Shown: positions 26,292-27,714 of the stretch, piece after piece
Layout: each line of letters starts with the position of its first letter
How positions within the stretch are numbered: position 1 is the stretch's first letter
Assembly: GCA_910577065.1 (NCBI GenBank)
Contig: CAJTLD010000016.1
Location: forward strand, 2,710 to 30,423
Length of the DNA: 27,714 bases
Direction of reading: 5' to 3'
Origin: an uncultured Lachnospiraceae bacterium
GTDB lineage: Bacteria > Bacillota > Clostridia > Lachnospirales > Lachnospiraceae
The notes under the pieces: model-generated
Told to the model about the DNA's origin: nothing
What the model saw: only the letters and a program-made list of their open reading frames with translations
Database searches by the model: none
Position numbers and translations under genes: made by a program

Positions 26292-27714
26292 TTACAAATT
26301 CCCCAAATAAAGCAAATAAATCAGCGTAAACACCAGACCGACATAAAACAGCAGCAGCCCAAACGACAGGCTTCTCTGTATAATCATATTCGTTTCCAGT
26401 ATCTTTTCCCGCTGCACCGCCAGTTTATGTTCGAATGAAACCTCACGTTCCGGCGCAGGCTGCTTTAAAAGCTTCCGTTTTAAGATTCGCAGCCTGTCTA
26501 ACGCCGCCCCCAAAAGATGCGTAAACTCCGTCCCTTCCGGCAGTTCATGCGGTATACTCCGGTCTGCAAACACCGTTTTGCGAAGCAGCAGAATCACCCA
26601 TTCCGCCAGGCTGTCCAATACCCTGCACACCACCCGCGCCACAAACGGCAGAACCGACAGCAGCGCCGGTCGGTACAAAAGATTTTCCAAATCCAGCCAC
26701 CCGGGCCAGCGGTCCCGATAAACCGAAACGGCCTTTTGTCCCGCGTCCCGCGCCGTTCCCGCACCCATCGTTAATTTACGCAGCGCCAGATAAAGCAGGA
26801 TACCGATCGCAATGGAAATCAGCCCGCCCTTTAAATTTGCTGCATGAAAATAAGCAACCGTATGCACCGCGCCTTCCAAATGCATAAACCCCTGACCCAA
26901 ATCCGCCACGGCGTCGCTTGTCAGATGCGGCAGAAATCCCAAAAGCGGAAGCGCTGCCGCGCTCACTCCAATAGCGGCCGCACTGACCGGGCTTAAATAC
27001 CGTTTCATCCCGTCAAAGCGCTCCTGCTCTGCCGCATCCTGATTTTCCTCCACAAAAACCGCCACAAAAAGCTTCGTCATATACGCAAGCGTCATACCGC
27101 CGCTTACCAGAAAAATCCACTCGGACATCCGTAAAAACCCCGAAAGCTCCCCGGCATGCGCAATCCCCTCCACAATACTCTCATGCAAAAGCGTCTTGCT
27201 GATATACCCGTTCCACAGCGGAATACCGGAAATCCCCAAAGCCCCCGCCAGAAAACAGGCTTTCAAAAACGGCTTCTTCCTTCCAAACCCGCGGATTTCA
27301 TTCAAATTCAGCTTATGCACATTCATCACAACCACACCGGCAATCAGAAACAGCGCCAGCTTAATCAGCGAATGGTTCACCATATGCAGGAGCGTCCCGC
27401 GCACGGCAAGGGCATTTTCCTCTCCCAAAATCCCCTGCATCCCGGTTCCAAGCAAAATAAACCCGATCTGCGACATCGAAGAGCAGGCCAGCGTCCGTTT
27501 CAAATCGACCGAGCACACGGCGAGCAGCGCGCCGACAAACATCGTAACCAGACCAATCGAAAACACAAACATACCCCAGCGCGCATCATATAAAAACACA
27601 TTACAGCCTACCGCCAGCACCCCAAAAATCCCCGCCTTTGTCAAAATACCCGAAAGCAGCGCGCTCGCCGGGGCAGGCGCGACCGGATGCGCCTTCGGAA
27701 GCCAGATATGCAGC
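26292..27714 (-). CDS. Proton-conducting membrane subunit (NuoL/M, MrpD or HyfB-like), 5' end cut
   Basis: The frame is open to the right edge, so the start is outside; 474 codons are visible. The edge sequence HIWLPKAHPVAPAPASALLS is the family motif just before the conserved Lys in GILTKAG. Further hallmarks are LKRTLACSSMSQIGF and LLHMVNHSLIKLALFL with conserved His and Lys of the proton path. This is a Proton_antipo_M protein of complex I, Mrp antiporters or group 4 hydrogenases, with many membrane helices. The C-terminal part (from about residue 320 of the visible piece) is a less conserved extension with a Lys/Arg-rich cytoplasmic stretch and a last membrane helix. Which complex it belongs to cannot be decided, because its partners lie upstream. 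TAA at 26292 is 93 nt before the coiled-coil operon. Confidence 0.88.
   Translation of the reverse strand, partial: LHIWLPKAHPVAPAPASALLSGILTKAGIFGVLAVGCNVFLYDARWGMFVFSIGLVTMFVGALLAVCSVDLKRTLACSSMSQIGFILLGTGMQGILGEENALAVRGTLLHMVNHSLIKLALFLIAGVVVMNVHKLNLNEIRGFGRKKPFLKACFLAGALGISGIPLWNGYISKTLLHESIVEGIAHAGELSGFLRMSEWIFLVSGGMTLAYMTKLFVAVFVEENQDAAEQERFDGMKRYLSPVSAAAIGVSAAALPLLGFLPHLTSDAVADLGQGFMHLEGAVHTVAYFHAANLKGGLISIAIGILLYLALRKLTMGAGTARDAGQKAVSVYRDRWPGWLDLENLLYRPALLSVLPFVARVVCRVLDSLAEWVILLLRKTVFADRSIPHELPEGTEFTHLLGAALDRLRILKRKLLKQPAPEREVSFEHKLAVQREKILETNMIIQRSLSFGLLLFYVGLVFTLIYLLYLGNL

Noticed and set aside
26292..27644. Complete proton-channel gene starting at a TTG at 27644
   Set aside because: The conserved family motif HIWLPKAHPVAPAPASALLS lies upstream in the same frame up to the window edge, so the gene is cut, not started, here.

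Overview
The window looks like a chromosomal segment from a gut-type Firmicute, most likely a Lachnospiraceae member. This is inferred from strong AGGAGG ribosome binding sites, the style of the DUF11-like and YDG/MBG-like surface repeats, a BspA-type leucine-rich repeat enzyme, a degenerate PD-(D/E)XK (Rpn-type) transposase remnant and a complex-I-like proton channel subunit. No species can be named from sequence reading alone.

Layout. (1) Positions 1-15679, minus strand: one uninterrupted reading frame of at least 5226 codons for a giant secreted surface protein whose C-terminus lies beyond the left edge. Its order is signal peptide, acidic E/T/P-rich stretch, ZU5-like and Ig-like domains, InlB-type repeat, an alternating YDG/MBG array, 28 DUF11-like domains, a MucBP-like domain and a P/A/G-rich tail. 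(2) 15680-16497: intergenic region with a truncated, stop-interrupted Rpn-type transposase remnant, a good minus-strand promoter in front of it, and an AT-rich stretch with a plus-strand promoter. (3) 16498-18539, plus strand: a membrane protein with a degenerate GGDEF domain, an ECF-type sigma factor and a single-pass membrane protein that is probably its anti-sigma factor, closed by a bidirectional terminator. (4) 18603-24207, minus: a 1696-aa secreted multidomain GH2 beta-galactosidase followed 13 nt later by a type I signal peptidase. (5) 24354-26198, minus: two tandem paralogous, highly charged coiled-coil proteins of unknown function. (6) 26292 to the right edge, minus: a proton-conducting membrane subunit (NuoL/M, MrpD or HyfB type), cut by the edge.

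Regions 1, 3 and 4 suggest a cell-surface and host-glycan locus: a giant adhesin, a regulatory pair able to sense envelope events, and a secreted galactosidase carrying carbohydrate-binding and LRR modules with its own signal peptidase. The functional link is inference from proximity only.

The most unusual structure is the DUF11-like array. Inside it, two domain subtypes recur in a strict 3-4-3-4-3-4 pattern, giving a seven-domain super-repeat of about 2.38 kb present three times in tandem plus a partial copy. The tandem coiled-coil pair is the best candidate for an uncharacterised family.
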